From Eleftheria terrae (GTDB taxonomy: Bacteria; Pseudomonadota; Gammaproteobacteria; Burkholderiales; Burkholderiaceae_C): a DNA stretch of 64,000 bases. Within the stretch, counting starts at the first letter, position 1. The number at the start of each line of letters is the position of its first letter. The position numbers and the translations under genes are program-made. Location of the stretch: the NCBI RefSeq assembly GCF_030419005.1, contig NZ_CP106953.1:310001-374000 (forward strand), in the 5' to 3' direction. Below are positions 44,116 to 52,314 of this stretch, piece after piece. The notes below the pieces were generated by a model that was not told the origin of the DNA, did not search any database, and saw only the letters and a program-made list of their open reading frames with translations.

Positions 44116-45222
44116 ATGACAGCATTCTTCGGGCTCCATTGGTCGGTACGCGGGCGCTCGCTGCAGCGCGATCGTGGCTCCACGAGACAGCTGAGGCGAA
44201 GGGCCCGTTTCGTGACGCTACTGATGTCGGCAGTTGGCTTTTTGGCGACCTGCACCGTGGCGACTGCACAGCCCGGGACTGTCACCTTTCTTGGCAAACT
44301 GTCTCGGACCGTAGAAAGCGCTGCAGCCGGCATCAATAACGCGGGCCAAGTCGTGGGAACGAGTTGGGGCGAGGATCTGAACCGTTACGCAACCTTGTGG
44401 AATGGCATGACCCCGACTGCCTTGAGCCAGTCCGACAGTGGCGCAGACGCTATCAATGACGCTGGCCAGGTCGCCGGATTTGAAGGTCCTTACGCCACCG
44501 TATGGAATGGCTCAACGTCGACTCGTTTGCAATCGCTCAACCTGAGAGGCGCCTCTAGCGCACTGGACATCAATGACGCCGGCCAGGTGGTCGGCTACAG
44601 CTGGAGCGGCGCCGTCATACGCCCCGCCATGTGGGATCACCGAGGACTGACGGTTCTAGGCACGACGGGAGAGACATCCGGCGTGGCGCACGCGATCAAC
44701 GAAGCCGGTCAAGTGGTCGGGTACAGCACCGTGGCAGGGCAACCTGGGCTTGCCGCTACCTTATGGGTTGGCAACACCGCCACTCACCTGGGAACGTTGG
44801 GTGGCAGTGGGGGCTGCGCGTTTGGCATCAATGAGGCCGGTCAAATCGTCGGGAACAGCATCCTGGCGGACCACTGGACCTCCCACGCGACTCTATGGAA
44901 TGGCACCGTGCCGACCGACCTCGGGTCCCTGGGCGGAACGAACATCAGCACTGCTTACGGCATCAACAACGCCGGTCAGATTGTCGGCACCAGCAGCACC
45001 GACCGCGACGGTTTTCATGCGGTCATGTGGCAGGGCGGAGCCATCATTGACTTGAACGACTTTCTTGACGAGAGCCTCAAGAAGGCTGGTTGGCGGCTCG
45101 AGTTCGCGCGAGATGTCAACGACAGCGGATGGGTCGTGGGGAGCGCCGAGAACAGGTTCACTGCCGACACTCGCGCCTTCCTTCTTTCACCTGTTCCCGA
45201 ACCAGAGACCCATGTGCTCATG
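44116..45222 (+). pseudogene. PEP-CTERM HAF-repeat protein, 5' part, split by IS481
   Basis: Starts at ATG 44116 after AAGGAG. After a signal peptide (LLMSAVGFLATCTVATAQPG) come at least six HAF-type repeats with the core INNAGQVVGTS / INDAGQVVGYS / INEAGQIVGNS, each with a following W-x-G element. It reaches the sorting motif SPVPEPETHVLM, where an IS481 element interrupts. The 3' part (46397-46459) completes LAGLAAVAFLARCR in the same frame when the IS and one target copy are removed (389 residues). Confidence 0.88.
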
Positions 45223-46389
45223 TGTCATAGCTACGACTTGATCTGACATTACCCTTGCCCGACAGGGCGTTCAAGGAAGTCAGATGACACAAGATCAGAA
45301 GATCATTCGCAACAAGATCGGGCTATTGAAGCTGGCGCAGACGCTGGGCAGCGTATCAGAAGCATGCAAGGTGCTGGGTTTCAGCCGAGACAGCTTCTAC
45401 CGCTTCAAGGAACTGTACGAGACGGGCGGAGAAACGGCGCTCGCAGAGATCTCCCGCAAGAAGCCCAACCTGAAGAACCGGGCGGACCCCATCATCGAGC
45501 GAGCGGTGATCGACTTCGCGCTGGAGCAGCCGGCATACGGCCAGGTGCGCGTTGCCAACGAGTTGAGAAAGCGCGCCATCAGCGTATCACCCGCCGGCGT
45601 GCGCACGATCTGGCTGCGCCATGACTTGCAGACCTTCCAACTGCGCCTGAAGGCGCTGTCGGCCAAGGTGGCGCAGGAGGGCGTGATTCTCACAGAGGAT
45701 CAGGTCCGTGCGCTGGAGAAGGCCAAGCAGGAGAAGGAAGCGCACGGCGAGATCGAGACAGAGCACCCGGGCTACCTCGGCTCGCAGGACACCTACTACG
45801 TGGGCAATCTCAAAGGCGTAGGGCGCATCTACCAGCAGACCTTCATCGACACGTACAGCAAGCTCGCGTTCGTCAAACTCTACGACCGCAAGCATGCGAT
45901 CACGGCGGCGGATATGCTCAACGACCGGGTGCTGCCGTTCTTCGAGGAACACGGGGTGCCGCTGCTGCGCATCCTGACCGACCGTGGCAGCGAGTACTGC
46001 GGCAACCGGGAGACGCACGAGTTCGCGCTGTATCTGGACCTGGAGAACATCGAGCACACGCGCACGCGCACGAAGAGGCCTCAGACCAACGGGATCTGCG
46101 AGCGCTTCCATCAGACCATCCAGAACGAGTTCTACGCCAGCGCCTTCCGGCGCAAGCTGTACAACTCGCTGGACGAACTGCAGGTGGACGTTGACGAGTG
46201 GATGCAGAGCTACAACGCCGAGCGGACGCACTCGGGCAAGTACTGCTACGGTAAGACGCCGCTGCAGACCTTTATCGAGAGTGCAACGCTGGCGTACGAT
46301 AAACAGCTGGATCAGATCAAGCAGACACCTCACGCCGATACGGCCGTCGCTTGACGGCTTGTCTGTCAGATCAAGTCTCGACTAGGACA
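45223..46389 (+). mobile_element. IS481-family insertion sequence (1167 bp)
   Basis: Terminal repeats about 24 bp (TGTCATAGCTACGACTTGAT on the left; complement TGTCCTAGTCGAGACTTGAT on the right). A perfect 7-bp duplication GCTCATG (45216-45222 and 46390-46396) flanks it. It lies inside the PEP-CTERM gene exactly in its transmembrane anchor coding region. Confidence 0.92.
45284..46354 (+). CDS. IS481-family transposase
   Basis: 356 residues, intact. HTH domain (LAQTLGSVSEACKVLGFSRD; FYRFKELYETGG), then the rve core: YLGSQDTYYVGNLKGVGRIY with first Asp, LTDRGSEYCGNRETHEFALY with second Asp, and TNGICERFHQTIQNEFYASA with Glu. Confidence 0.93.
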   Translation: MTQDQKIIRNKIGLLKLAQTLGSVSEACKVLGFSRDSFYRFKELYETGGETALAEISRKKPNLKNRADPIIERAVIDFALEQPAYGQVRVANELRKRAISVSPAGVRTIWLRHDLQTFQLRLKALSAKVAQEGVILTEDQVRALEKAKQEKEAHGEIETEHPGYLGSQDTYYVGNLKGVGRIYQQTFIDTYSKLAFVKLYDRKHAITAADMLNDRVLPFFEEHGVPLLRILTDRGSEYCGNRETHEFALYLDLENIEHTRTRTKRPQTNGICERFHQTIQNEFYASAFRRKLYNSLDELQVDVDEWMQSYNAERTHSGKYCYGKTPLQTFIESATLAYDKQLDQIKQTPHADTAVA

Positions 46390-46459
46390 GCTCATGCTGG
46401 CCGGCTTGGCGGCCGTCGCGTTCCTTGCGCGTTGCCGCTGCAGTGGAACTGCTCCATAG
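46390..46459 (+). pseudogene. 3' end of the split PEP-CTERM gene
   Basis: GCTCATG duplicate, then LAGLAAVAFLARCRCSGTAP and a TAG at 46457. Joins in frame to 45222 to restore a normal PEP-CTERM anchor. Confidence 0.85.
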
Positions 46460-46536
46460 CTGCCCGGCACCCCGTGGACCGTTGCTGCCACGGCTCGGCG
46501 TGCTACCAGCCTGATCCATCATTCCTCTCCGATGGC

Positions 46537-46995
46537 TCAGGCTTCGACGTGCCGCACTGGAAGGCCTCGCCGTCGGGCTTCCGCTGCGACCTTCTGTCCT
46601 AGGACCTCGTCCTCGATGAGGAGCGCATGCTTCGTCACTTCGTTAACGAGGAGATCTCCTGAGCGGTCCTGCGGTCGCTCCTCTACGATCAATCCGGCGT
46701 TCCGGCAAGCTCCAGCAATGAGCCGCCCCTCGCGCTGGTCGAACTCTCCAAGGCTTACACATGCCCGGCCTCGAAGCTCGTTGAGTGCCGTTGTTGCAGT
46801 CACTTCGGCATATGCCGGGACAGCGGCGCGTATCGCTGCTACCTGTTTCGCGTCTGGTCCTCCCGCGTGGAAGTGCAGGGTCAATTCCAGGCTGTGCAGG
46901 TTTACGCGATTCACAACCCACCCGGGCTGAGAGCCGTCCCAGAGATAGCAGTAGCGGTCAACTTCCGTCACCTGCACACCGTCCTTTCCGATCAT
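46537..46995 (-). CDS. Hypothetical protein, last gene of the small-gene operon
   Basis: 152 residues. Starts 4 bp inside the upstream gene's end. N-terminus MIGKDGVQVTEVDRYCYLWD is beta-like; residues 50-150 alternate helix and strand (TALNELRGRACVSLGEFDQR; LLIEDEVLGQKVAAEARRRG). Family not recognised. Confidence 0.6.
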   Translation of the reverse strand: MIGKDGVQVTEVDRYCYLWDGSQPGWVVNRVNLHSLELTLHFHAGGPDAKQVAAIRAAVPAYAEVTATTALNELRGRACVSLGEFDQREGRLIAGACRNAGLIVEERPQDRSGDLLVNEVTKHALLIEDEVLGQKVAAEARRRGLPVRHVEA

Positions 46996-48065
46996 TCGAT
47001 CCCCAATGACATTTCAAGATGAGCGGCCTCGAGGGTCTGGATAAGGTCGTACGGCACTACGGGGCAGCCATGCACCCGGTCAGATTCAACCGCATAGCAT
47101 CCGAGGTACAAGCGGCCGTTCAAGGGCAACAGGAAGCACACATAGTCGTCCGTTGTAGGCCCCCAATCGAACACACGCAGATCGCCGCATGCGCGCTCTA
47201 TGTCCGCGTCTACCCCGTTGACAAGCCGCCGGACAGCGTCTTCTAGGTCAAGCCCGACGAACAGCTCCTCATGCTTCAGAAAGTTCAGCTCACTCTTCAG
47301 GCGCTGGATTGTTGCGGCAAGTGCGGGCACGAAAGCCGGGACGTAGACCTGGTCGTCTTCTGACGTGATCCCTTCTCCGGCGACAACCAACTTTACCGTA
47401 CGAAGCGCCCCCGTCGTCCGGCCGATCGCCACTGAAAAGTCGTTGCTTGTGCCGAATTTCCTGATACCGGCGGCACCCGCTTGCTTGCTCATTCCAGTGT
47501 CCGCCAGCGCCTTGTTCATGATGTCTCTCGTCTTTTCGGAGGCAGCTGCCGAGCAGACGGCTCTGGATCTCGCACTCTCCAGGCGCTCGGCAATCTGATG
47601 TGCTGCAGCTGCAACCTGCTGAACGAAAGTCACATCCGCTGCCATGTCATCCGAGGCCTCATACGCATATCGCCAATCCTCGAATAGCGTCTTGATGTTG
47701 CGTAGTGCCTCGCTGAACTGCATTGTTCGTCCCGGTATACGAGGGTAGCCCGGCACCTTGACAGCCGCCTCGACTGACTGCTGCGTCTCAGCAGAAAGGA
47801 CGCGAAACAGTGCGTCCAGATCATGACCAACCCACTGCTCATTGCGCTCAAGGAGAAGGATTCCTTTGAATGCAAGTTCCACGGCGAAGGCAGCGCAGAC
47901 GACAGCCGGAATGCCAGCCGGAACGTCGCCACGGAATGCCAGGCGCGCATCCAGAGCACGGGAGGCAGTATGTCTGAACTGCTCTGAAATGCGGATGCAA
48001 CGAAGCGCCTTCTGCAGTGCGTCTTCCGCAGATAACGTCGCTCTCACGCGAACGAGCTTGTTCAC
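46992..48065 (-). CDS. Hypothetical protein with HEPN-like N-terminal domain
   Basis: 357 residues from GTG 48065, preceded by ATCGGAAAGAGAGGGGAGG. The N-terminal third has AAFAVELAFKGILLLERNEQ followed by GHDLDALFRVL, a pattern of HEPN-type proteins (helix, then GHDL). The rest is unrecognised, ending in a domain with YVCFLLPLNGRLYLGCYAVE. Could be an RNase or sensor; no catalytic R-x4-H is obvious. Confidence 0.6.
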   Translation of the reverse strand: MNKLVRVRATLSAEDALQKALRCIRISEQFRHTASRALDARLAFRGDVPAGIPAVVCAAFAVELAFKGILLLERNEQWVGHDLDALFRVLSAETQQSVEAAVKVPGYPRIPGRTMQFSEALRNIKTLFEDWRYAYEASDDMAADVTFVQQVAAAAHQIAERLESARSRAVCSAAASEKTRDIMNKALADTGMSKQAGAAGIRKFGTSNDFSVAIGRTTGALRTVKLVVAGEGITSEDDQVYVPAFVPALAATIQRLKSELNFLKHEELFVGLDLEDAVRRLVNGVDADIERACGDLRVFDWGPTTDDYVCFLLPLNGRLYLGCYAVESDRVHGCPVVPYDLIQTLEAAHLEMSLGIE

Positions 48066-48087
48066 CGGCCTCCCCTCTCTTTCCGAT

Positions 48088-48396
48088 CTAGTGTCGACGC
48101 GCGGTGCCGCCGGACGTCATGACGATATCAATCAGCTCCATGAAGCGCCTGTTCTCGTAACGCAATGGCGCGACAAACGCTTGCGCCTCCTCCCAGGACA
48201 GCCTCAGCACGACTTCGCCGCTATTGCAGCCATTTCTGTAGATGATAGGAGGTTGGTGGCTCTCCGGCGAGACCGGCTCGAACGCTCTCGTCTTCAGGAA
48301 GAACTCATACCACTGGCCGTCGTCGGAATCAAAACAGAACCCGTACGAACCGCCATCCCTGTAGATGTCGGCGCCCCAGATCTTCTGGACCCTCAC
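48088..48396 (-). CDS. Small hypothetical protein
   Basis: 102 residues from GTG 48396 with TCGGAAAGGATC as ribosome-binding segment inside the upstream gene. Beta-rich front (IYRDGGSYGFCFDSDDGQWY). Overlaps the preceding gene by 4 bp. Confidence 0.6.
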   Translation of the reverse strand: MRVQKIWGADIYRDGGSYGFCFDSDDGQWYEFFLKTRAFEPVSPESHQPPIIYRNGCNSGEVVLRLSWEEAQAFVAPLRYENRRFMELIDIVMTSGGTARRH

Positions 48397-48644
48397 GGTT
48401 TGATCCTTTCCGACCAGTCCGGTACATCCCGACTGGTGATGATTCGCGTGAATGGCGGATGGATGGACGTGGAGTCCGTGACCTCCACCTTCCGCATCAA
48501 ATTGCCTTCGGCGTCGAAGACCTCGAAGACGTCGATGTCGGCGTCTTGACCCTTGCGCACCGATCGTTCACCGGAAACCCGCACCACCTTGTGCGATGGG
48601 TCGATGCCAAGCTTTGCCCTTACTGCTTCGTCCATGTCGTTCAT
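48393..48644 (-). CDS. Small hypothetical protein
   Basis: 83 residues (MNDMDEAVRAKLGIDPSHKV, then DADIDVFEVFDAEGNLMRKV). Its last codons (SER from TCGGAAAGG) encode the conserved ribosome-binding segment of the next gene. Overlaps upstream gene by 4 bp. Confidence 0.6.
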   Translation of the reverse strand: MNDMDEAVRAKLGIDPSHKVVRVSGERSVRKGQDADIDVFEVFDAEGNLMRKVEVTDSTSIHPPFTRIITSRDVPDWSERIKP

Positions 48645-48898
48645 CCCTCCAGGCTACCCGGTCTCACCACAATCTGTGCGCAACGGGGCCACACCGTCGT
48701 CCGTAGCGCGCCGCCACCGTCGACCGGCGCATGCACTTCAACACTAAAGCTAGCCGGCCGCGTTTCCGTCCTCCGCATGTGCCACTCGTTCGTGGTGATG
48801 GTTCCGGCCAAGCGGCTTGAACCGAGGTTAACTTGATGCTCATGATGCTCATGCTGTCTGCACTTTCCGATCAGTTGCCGGAACGCCGGCGTACGCAT
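48641..48898 (-). CDS. Small hypothetical protein, start uncertain
   Basis: 85 residues as read; the segment TGATCGGAAAGTG lies inside its early codons and is followed 8 bp later by an ATG in another frame. The true gene may start there and carry a frameshift. Best protein-like part is the C-terminal half (FSVEVHAPVDGGGALRTTVW). Confidence 0.45.
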   Translation of the reverse strand: MRTPAFRQLIGKCRQHEHHEHQVNLGSSRLAGTITTNEWHMRRTETRPASFSVEVHAPVDGGGALRTTVWPRCAQIVVRPGSLEG

Positions 48899-48907
48899 GG
48901 ATCTTAG

Positions 48908-49378
48908 TCAGCGCCGCAGCTCGGGCGCCCGCGCCAGACCGGCCTTCAGTTCGGCGATGCGACTGTCGGCTAAGCGCAGAAGGCACCGCTGCTGGTCACT
49001 CTCCGACATTGATCCTGGATAAGCGTAGAGCCATTCGAGCGCACATTGGCGTCTGCGGAACTCGCGCCACGACCTGTCGGCCGCGGAGACAGCTTCGCGC
49101 AGCCTCCCGTCCATACTTTGCTCGAGATCCCGTGTGAGATGGACGACCACCGCCTCACGTTCCTGGACACGTTGCCGCAGGCACGCATCATCGAAGGCAG
49201 GCAGATCGACGCCTTGGCAAACATCAGCAGCAAGCACCCCTCCGGCGACCAACGATGCGACTGCGCCGATGGCCAATCTCACGGCGTGGCAAGCACTGTG
49301 CAGCGGGACAGCCTTTACAGTCATCACCGCACCAGATAGGCAGAACCCACCCGCAACATTGCACATGATGGTCTTCAT
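48908..49378 (-). CDS. LprI/DUF1311-like exported protein
   Basis: 156 residues from ATG 49378, preceded by ATCGGAAAGGATCGTG; a second Met 18 residues in is also possible. Hydrophobic signal-like segment (AVRLAIGAVASLVAGGVLAA). C-terminal region with AADRSWREFRRRQCALEWLY and QQRCLLRLADSRIAELKAGL carries the W-x2-F/Y-R-x3-C ... C-x8-R pattern of lysozyme-inhibitor LprI-like proteins. Probable envelope protein. Confidence 0.65.
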   Translation of the reverse strand: MKTIMCNVAGGFCLSGAVMTVKAVPLHSACHAVRLAIGAVASLVAGGVLAADVCQGVDLPAFDDACLRQRVQEREAVVVHLTRDLEQSMDGRLREAVSAADRSWREFRRRQCALEWLYAYPGSMSESDQQRCLLRLADSRIAELKAGLARAPELRR

Positions 49379-49544
49379 CACGATCCTTTCCGATGTCTCA
49401 TAAGGTCGCAATGACGTTGTGCGGTAGCACGTCGTCGTAAGCTGAGGCGGTGCGCCCCGGCAGTCGTCTTGAGCTTGCCGGACCACCGATCGGTAGGCGG
49501 TCAAGTGCCATAGCGCTTCCGCTGACAGGAGCGAATCGTCAAGT

Positions 49545-49748
49545 TCAAGATGCAACGCGAGGATCCCTGCGGCGTGAGGGGCCGTGATGCAGAATGCAAG
49601 GCACCGCAAGCCCCATGACCCAGGATGACAAGTACCACGGCGGCTCATCCTGCAAGAGCGGCGCACGTATCAGGTGTGGCATGAACAATGCGGTTGAAGG
49701 CGCCAGTGCCAGGTATAGGGTCAGTCGCCCGAGGAACTGTCTATTCAT
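49545..49748 (-). CDS. Small membrane protein, probably frameshifted
   Basis: 67 residues from ATG 49748 with ATCGGAAAGGAAAAATGCG upstream. One or two hydrophobic segments (LTLYLALAPSTALFMPHLIR; SSWVMGLAVPCIL). From about residue 46 a better continuation lies in another frame (LAFCITAPHAAGILALHL...), reaching close to the next ribosome-binding segment. That suggests a 1-bp indel. Confidence 0.5.
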   Translation of the reverse strand: MNRQFLGRLTLYLALAPSTALFMPHLIRAPLLQDEPPWYLSSWVMGLAVPCILHHGPSRRRDPRVAS

Positions 49749-49766
49749 CGCATTTTTCCTTTCCGA

Positions 49767-49979
49767 TCAGTCGCGTTCCGCGGTTTCCTCTTGCGGGCGG
49801 CGCTCACCTTCTCTGTCCTCGGCAGCCTCCCGATGCGCGGACATGCCCAAATACACAATCAGCCCGAGACCCAGAAGCACAGACGCAGCGGCTGGCGAAT
49901 AAACGACCGCTAAGGCCATCATCCCTGCAGCGGTAAGCGTAGGAACGAGGATGGCCCGCATCTTTGAATCCTTCCGCAT
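49767..49979 (-). CDS. Small two-TM membrane protein
   Basis: 70 residues: MRKDSKMRAILVPTLTAAGM, then two hydrophobic helices (LALAVVYSPAAASVLLGL; LIVYLGMSA) and a charged tail ending ERD. Stop codon TGA is directly fused to the next gene's TCGGAAAGGA. Function unknown. Confidence 0.65.
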   Translation of the reverse strand: MRKDSKMRAILVPTLTAAGMMALAVVYSPAAASVLLGLGLIVYLGMSAHREAAEDREGERRPQEETAERD

Positions 49980-49998
49980 GCCTGTCCTCCTTTCCGAC

Positions 49999-50202
49999 TT
50001 AGAAGGGGGCGGAAAAATCGGGAGCCGGCCGGATGACCAACGACACAGGCACCGCCGGCGCCGCCGACGTGTTGAGGCTTGACAGATCGATGTTCTGAAT
50101 CGTCACCTTGTGCTCGACACCCACCAGCTCAGTGAGCGCCTTGCCGATTGCCGCCTCGATCGCCGCCACGCTGTGCTGCTTGATCGATTTTTCCTCGCTC
50201 AT
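49999..50202 (-). CDS. Small hypothetical protein
   Basis: 67 residues (MSEEKSIKQHSVAAIEAAIG; EHKVTIQNIDLSSLNTSAAP). Preceded by ACGGAAAGGAAAGAATCC; its stop TAA abuts the next TCGGAAAGGAGG. Function unknown. Confidence 0.65.
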   Translation of the reverse strand: MSEEKSIKQHSVAAIEAAIGKALTELVGVEHKVTIQNIDLSSLNTSAAPAVPVSLVIRPAPDFSAPF

Positions 50203-50536
50203 GGATTCTTTCCTTTCCGTTCAGAACGAAGTCTGCTCCAAGCCGTTTCCGTGGACCAACCTTCATGTCGACTTCCATCCCGACCAAAACTGATACGCCC
50301 GGAGGCAGTCCGAAGGCGACCATCCAGCCGTCCTCTGCAGGCGCGACATCGGTCAACCAGTCGACGCGGGAAGGATATTCGCTCAGGATTGCCATTGCCT
50401 CACTGAGCTGTCCCTTGACCATTTCAAACTGGTATGCCACTGCAATCTCAGCATCCAAGTCGGGATCAGGGCCATTGTGCTGGCTCTCTGCGCCGATGAT
50501 TCTCACGACGACGCTGCTTGTCGGGTCCTGATCCAT
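50129..50536 (-). CDS. Hypothetical protein, 3' end probably frameshifted
   Basis: 135 residues from ATG 50536 (MDQDPTSSVVVRIIGAESQH), preceded by ATCGGAAAGGAACGCG. As read it overlaps the next gene by 74 bp and translates its ribosome-binding segment as NGKERI. In the +1 frame the sequence instead ends LVHGNGLEQTSF plus TGA at 50221, directly at the next ACGGAAAGGA, matching neighbours. A 1-bp indel near 50240 is likely. Confidence 0.55.
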   Translation of the reverse strand: MDQDPTSSVVVRIIGAESQHNGPDPDLDAEIAVAYQFEMVKGQLSEAMAILSEYPSRVDWLTDVAPAEDGWMVAFGLPPGVSVLVGMEVDMKVGPRKRLGADFVLNGKERIHERGKIDQAAQRGGDRGGNRQGAH

Positions 50537-50564
50537 TTCGCGTTCCTTTCCGATGAGGTTCAAG

Positions 50565-50852
50565 CTACGACCCGAGTTTGACGATCTCAAAGCGGCTTCT
50601 GTCCGGTAGGTTGGGCCAGAGTTGAAGTTCGGGCCAATCTGCACGGAACACATCAAGATGACCGCCACCTTCCTTCGAATCAAGGAAACGCAACGCCTCC
50701 TCAAACTGCTCCGGTACAGAACCTGGGCGAGGTCGGCTGAGCCACATTACGTCGTAGGTGCCTGGCATGATCCGCAGCCGCTGACCGTTCTCAGCTAGGC
50801 CACCTACGGGCTCGCCGTCCTTCACACGTACACGATGGACTTCACTTCCCAT
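50565..50852 (-). CDS. Small hypothetical protein
   Basis: 95 residues (MGSEVHRVRVKDGEPVGGLA; FEEALRFLDSKEGGGHLDVF). Preceded by GATCGGAAAGGGAACG. Not recognised. Confidence 0.65.
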   Translation of the reverse strand: MGSEVHRVRVKDGEPVGGLAENGQRLRIMPGTYDVMWLSRPRPGSVPEQFEEALRFLDSKEGGGHLDVFRADWPELQLWPNLPDRSRFEIVKLGS

Positions 50853-50896
50853 CTCGTTCCCTTTCCGATCTCGTATTCGCCTGCTTCAGATCTCGC

Positions 50897-51133
50897 CTAC
50901 AGACCTCGAAGCGAGCCGGTGAACTTTCCACACGCACATTGATGCACTGTCGCTCGCCCCTCTGCTAGCGAGGCGAAGTGGATGGGCTGCGCGCAACGGT
51001 TGCACGCCACTTTGCAGGTACCCTTGAGTCGATACTCTGCGAGAGCCTCTAGAAACAGCTCTCGATCATCTTCGGACAGTGCACCCTCACGCTCGCCCTG
51101 CCTGACGGGCCTGTCTGGACCTGGGCCGCTCAT
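50897..51133 (-). CDS. Zinc-ribbon protein with C-terminal FTGSLRGL
   Basis: 78 residues: C-x2-C (CNRC) and C-x-C (CACGK) with the ending CGKFTGSLRGL. Pattern matches the protein at 63614-63997 (CHFC ... CLCGKSSTTFRGL), so the two share a C-terminal zinc ribbon. Function unknown. Confidence 0.65.
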   Translation of the reverse strand: MSGPGPDRPVRQGEREGALSEDDRELFLEALAEYRLKGTCKVACNRCAQPIHFASLAEGRATVHQCACGKFTGSLRGL

Positions 51134-51149
51134 TCAAGTCCCCTTTCTC

Positions 51150-51359
51150 CTACTGTGCGAGAACACGTTCGACGAACTCGAGCCGCGACTGGCTGTCAGC
51201 GGCACTGAAGCTCATCCTCCCTTTGAGTTCGCTATAGCGTTCTCGCATGCCGTCCACATCCTGCTCCATCGTGTGGTCGAGGTCCTCGGGCAGCAATCCC
51301 GTCGACAGCACGCGCAGCGTGTCGACAGTCCGTTCGGCCTTTGACCTTTGCGTCGTCAT
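51150..51359 (-). CDS. Small hypothetical protein
   Basis: 69 residues from ATG 51359 (MTTQRSKAERTVDTLRVLST), preceded by ACGGAAAGGGCTTGAG. Helical. An upstream in-frame start at 51524 would overlap the neighbouring gene and is rejected. Confidence 0.6.
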   Translation of the reverse strand: MTTQRSKAERTVDTLRVLSTGLLPEDLDHTMEQDVDGMRERYSELKGRMSFSAADSQSRLEFVERVLAQ

Positions 51360-51378
51360 CTCAAGCCCTTTCCGTTCT

Positions 51379-51681
51379 CTACTCACCATTCCATTCGGCA
51401 TGCTGGGGGACCATGCACTCAACACGCCACTGTTCGAGGCGCTCGTAGATGGCTGTCGATGGCCACGGTGGTGCCTGTGGTCCTTGCCAGACGAGGTGCA
51501 CAAGAGCGACACGCCCGGTTCCATCTAGGATCTGGAACAGACAGTCGTCCCCGTTTCCCCGGCCTATGAGTTCGACCGGTAGTCCGTACATAACGTGCCC
51601 CGGCTTAACCTCTATGGCGAGTTGCCTCTTGAACGTACCATCGGCGTCGTGGTACGACTCCCATGGGGCGAGCCATTGCAT
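51379..51681 (-). CDS. Small hypothetical protein
   Basis: 100 residues from ATG 51681 (MQWLAPWESYHDADGTFKRQ), preceded by TTCGGAAAGGTGGTGCG. ATG 51717 would start 12 residues earlier across the ribosome-binding segment and is less likely. Not recognised. Confidence 0.6.
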   Translation of the reverse strand: MQWLAPWESYHDADGTFKRQLAIEVKPGHVMYGLPVELIGRGNGDDCLFQILDGTGRVALVHLVWQGPQAPPWPSTAIYERLEQWRVECMVPQHAEWNGE

Positions 51682-51716
51682 CGCACCACCTTTCCGAACA
51701 CTCTTTGCATTGGCCA

Positions 51717-52268
51717 TTAGGGTGCTTCCTGCTCGCCGGAATCGATCGCTACGCACTGCCCTTCGAAATGAGCAGCACGCCAGGTTTCGTGCTCCGAGCT
51801 GTCCTTGGGGTAGGGATTGTTGGACGCGGGCAGCCCTGCCCGGCCTGCTTCCCATCCTGCTATGCGGATGTCCTTGGCGCGTACTCGGAGTCGCTCGTCA
51901 TCCATTGCAGTCCATACCCGTTCCTTGCCGATCTGCTCGCGCGAGGCGACAGTTTGCTCTGGGAACTGTCGATACGGCGTCATGCCGCCGGCCGAAACCG
52001 CGGCCTCACGCTTCCCGCGCGTGATCCGGCCCACCTCGCTCATTGTCACTTCGACCGCCCCGGCTTTGACGGCCTCGGCGCGCTTGCTCATGGCGATGTC
52101 GAAGTGTTCGTGATGCGTGCCTGCCTTTTGGAGCCACTGGCGCGCCACACCGATGCGATCAGCCATTGCGAGCAGCTCATCGGTGCTATCGGCCACCATG
52201 TGACACATCTTCATGCGGCCGTACTGACCCATGGGTATCGTGTGCATGTCGTCAACGTACACCGTCAT
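51717..52268 (-). CDS. DUF4031 protein with RMF-like C-terminus
   Basis: 183 residues. Residues 1-75 match DUF4031 (MTVYVDDMHTIPMGQYGRMK; HMVADSTDELLAMADRIGVA; AGTHHEHFDIAMSKRAEAVK). Residues about 128-170 (RAKDIRIAGWEAGRAGLPAS, NNPYPKDSSEHETWRAAHFE) resemble the ribosome modulation factor-like repeat common in phages. Preceded by ATCGGAAATAG. Function unknown. Confidence 0.75.
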   Translation of the reverse strand: MTVYVDDMHTIPMGQYGRMKMCHMVADSTDELLAMADRIGVARQWLQKAGTHHEHFDIAMSKRAEAVKAGAVEVTMSEVGRITRGKREAAVSAGGMTPYRQFPEQTVASREQIGKERVWTAMDDERLRVRAKDIRIAGWEAGRAGLPASNNPYPKDSSEHETWRAAHFEGQCVAIDSGEQEAP

Positions 52269-52314
52269 TTGCGTCTATTTCCGATGTAGTCACTAGAGCC
52301 GGTCAGACCTGCTC

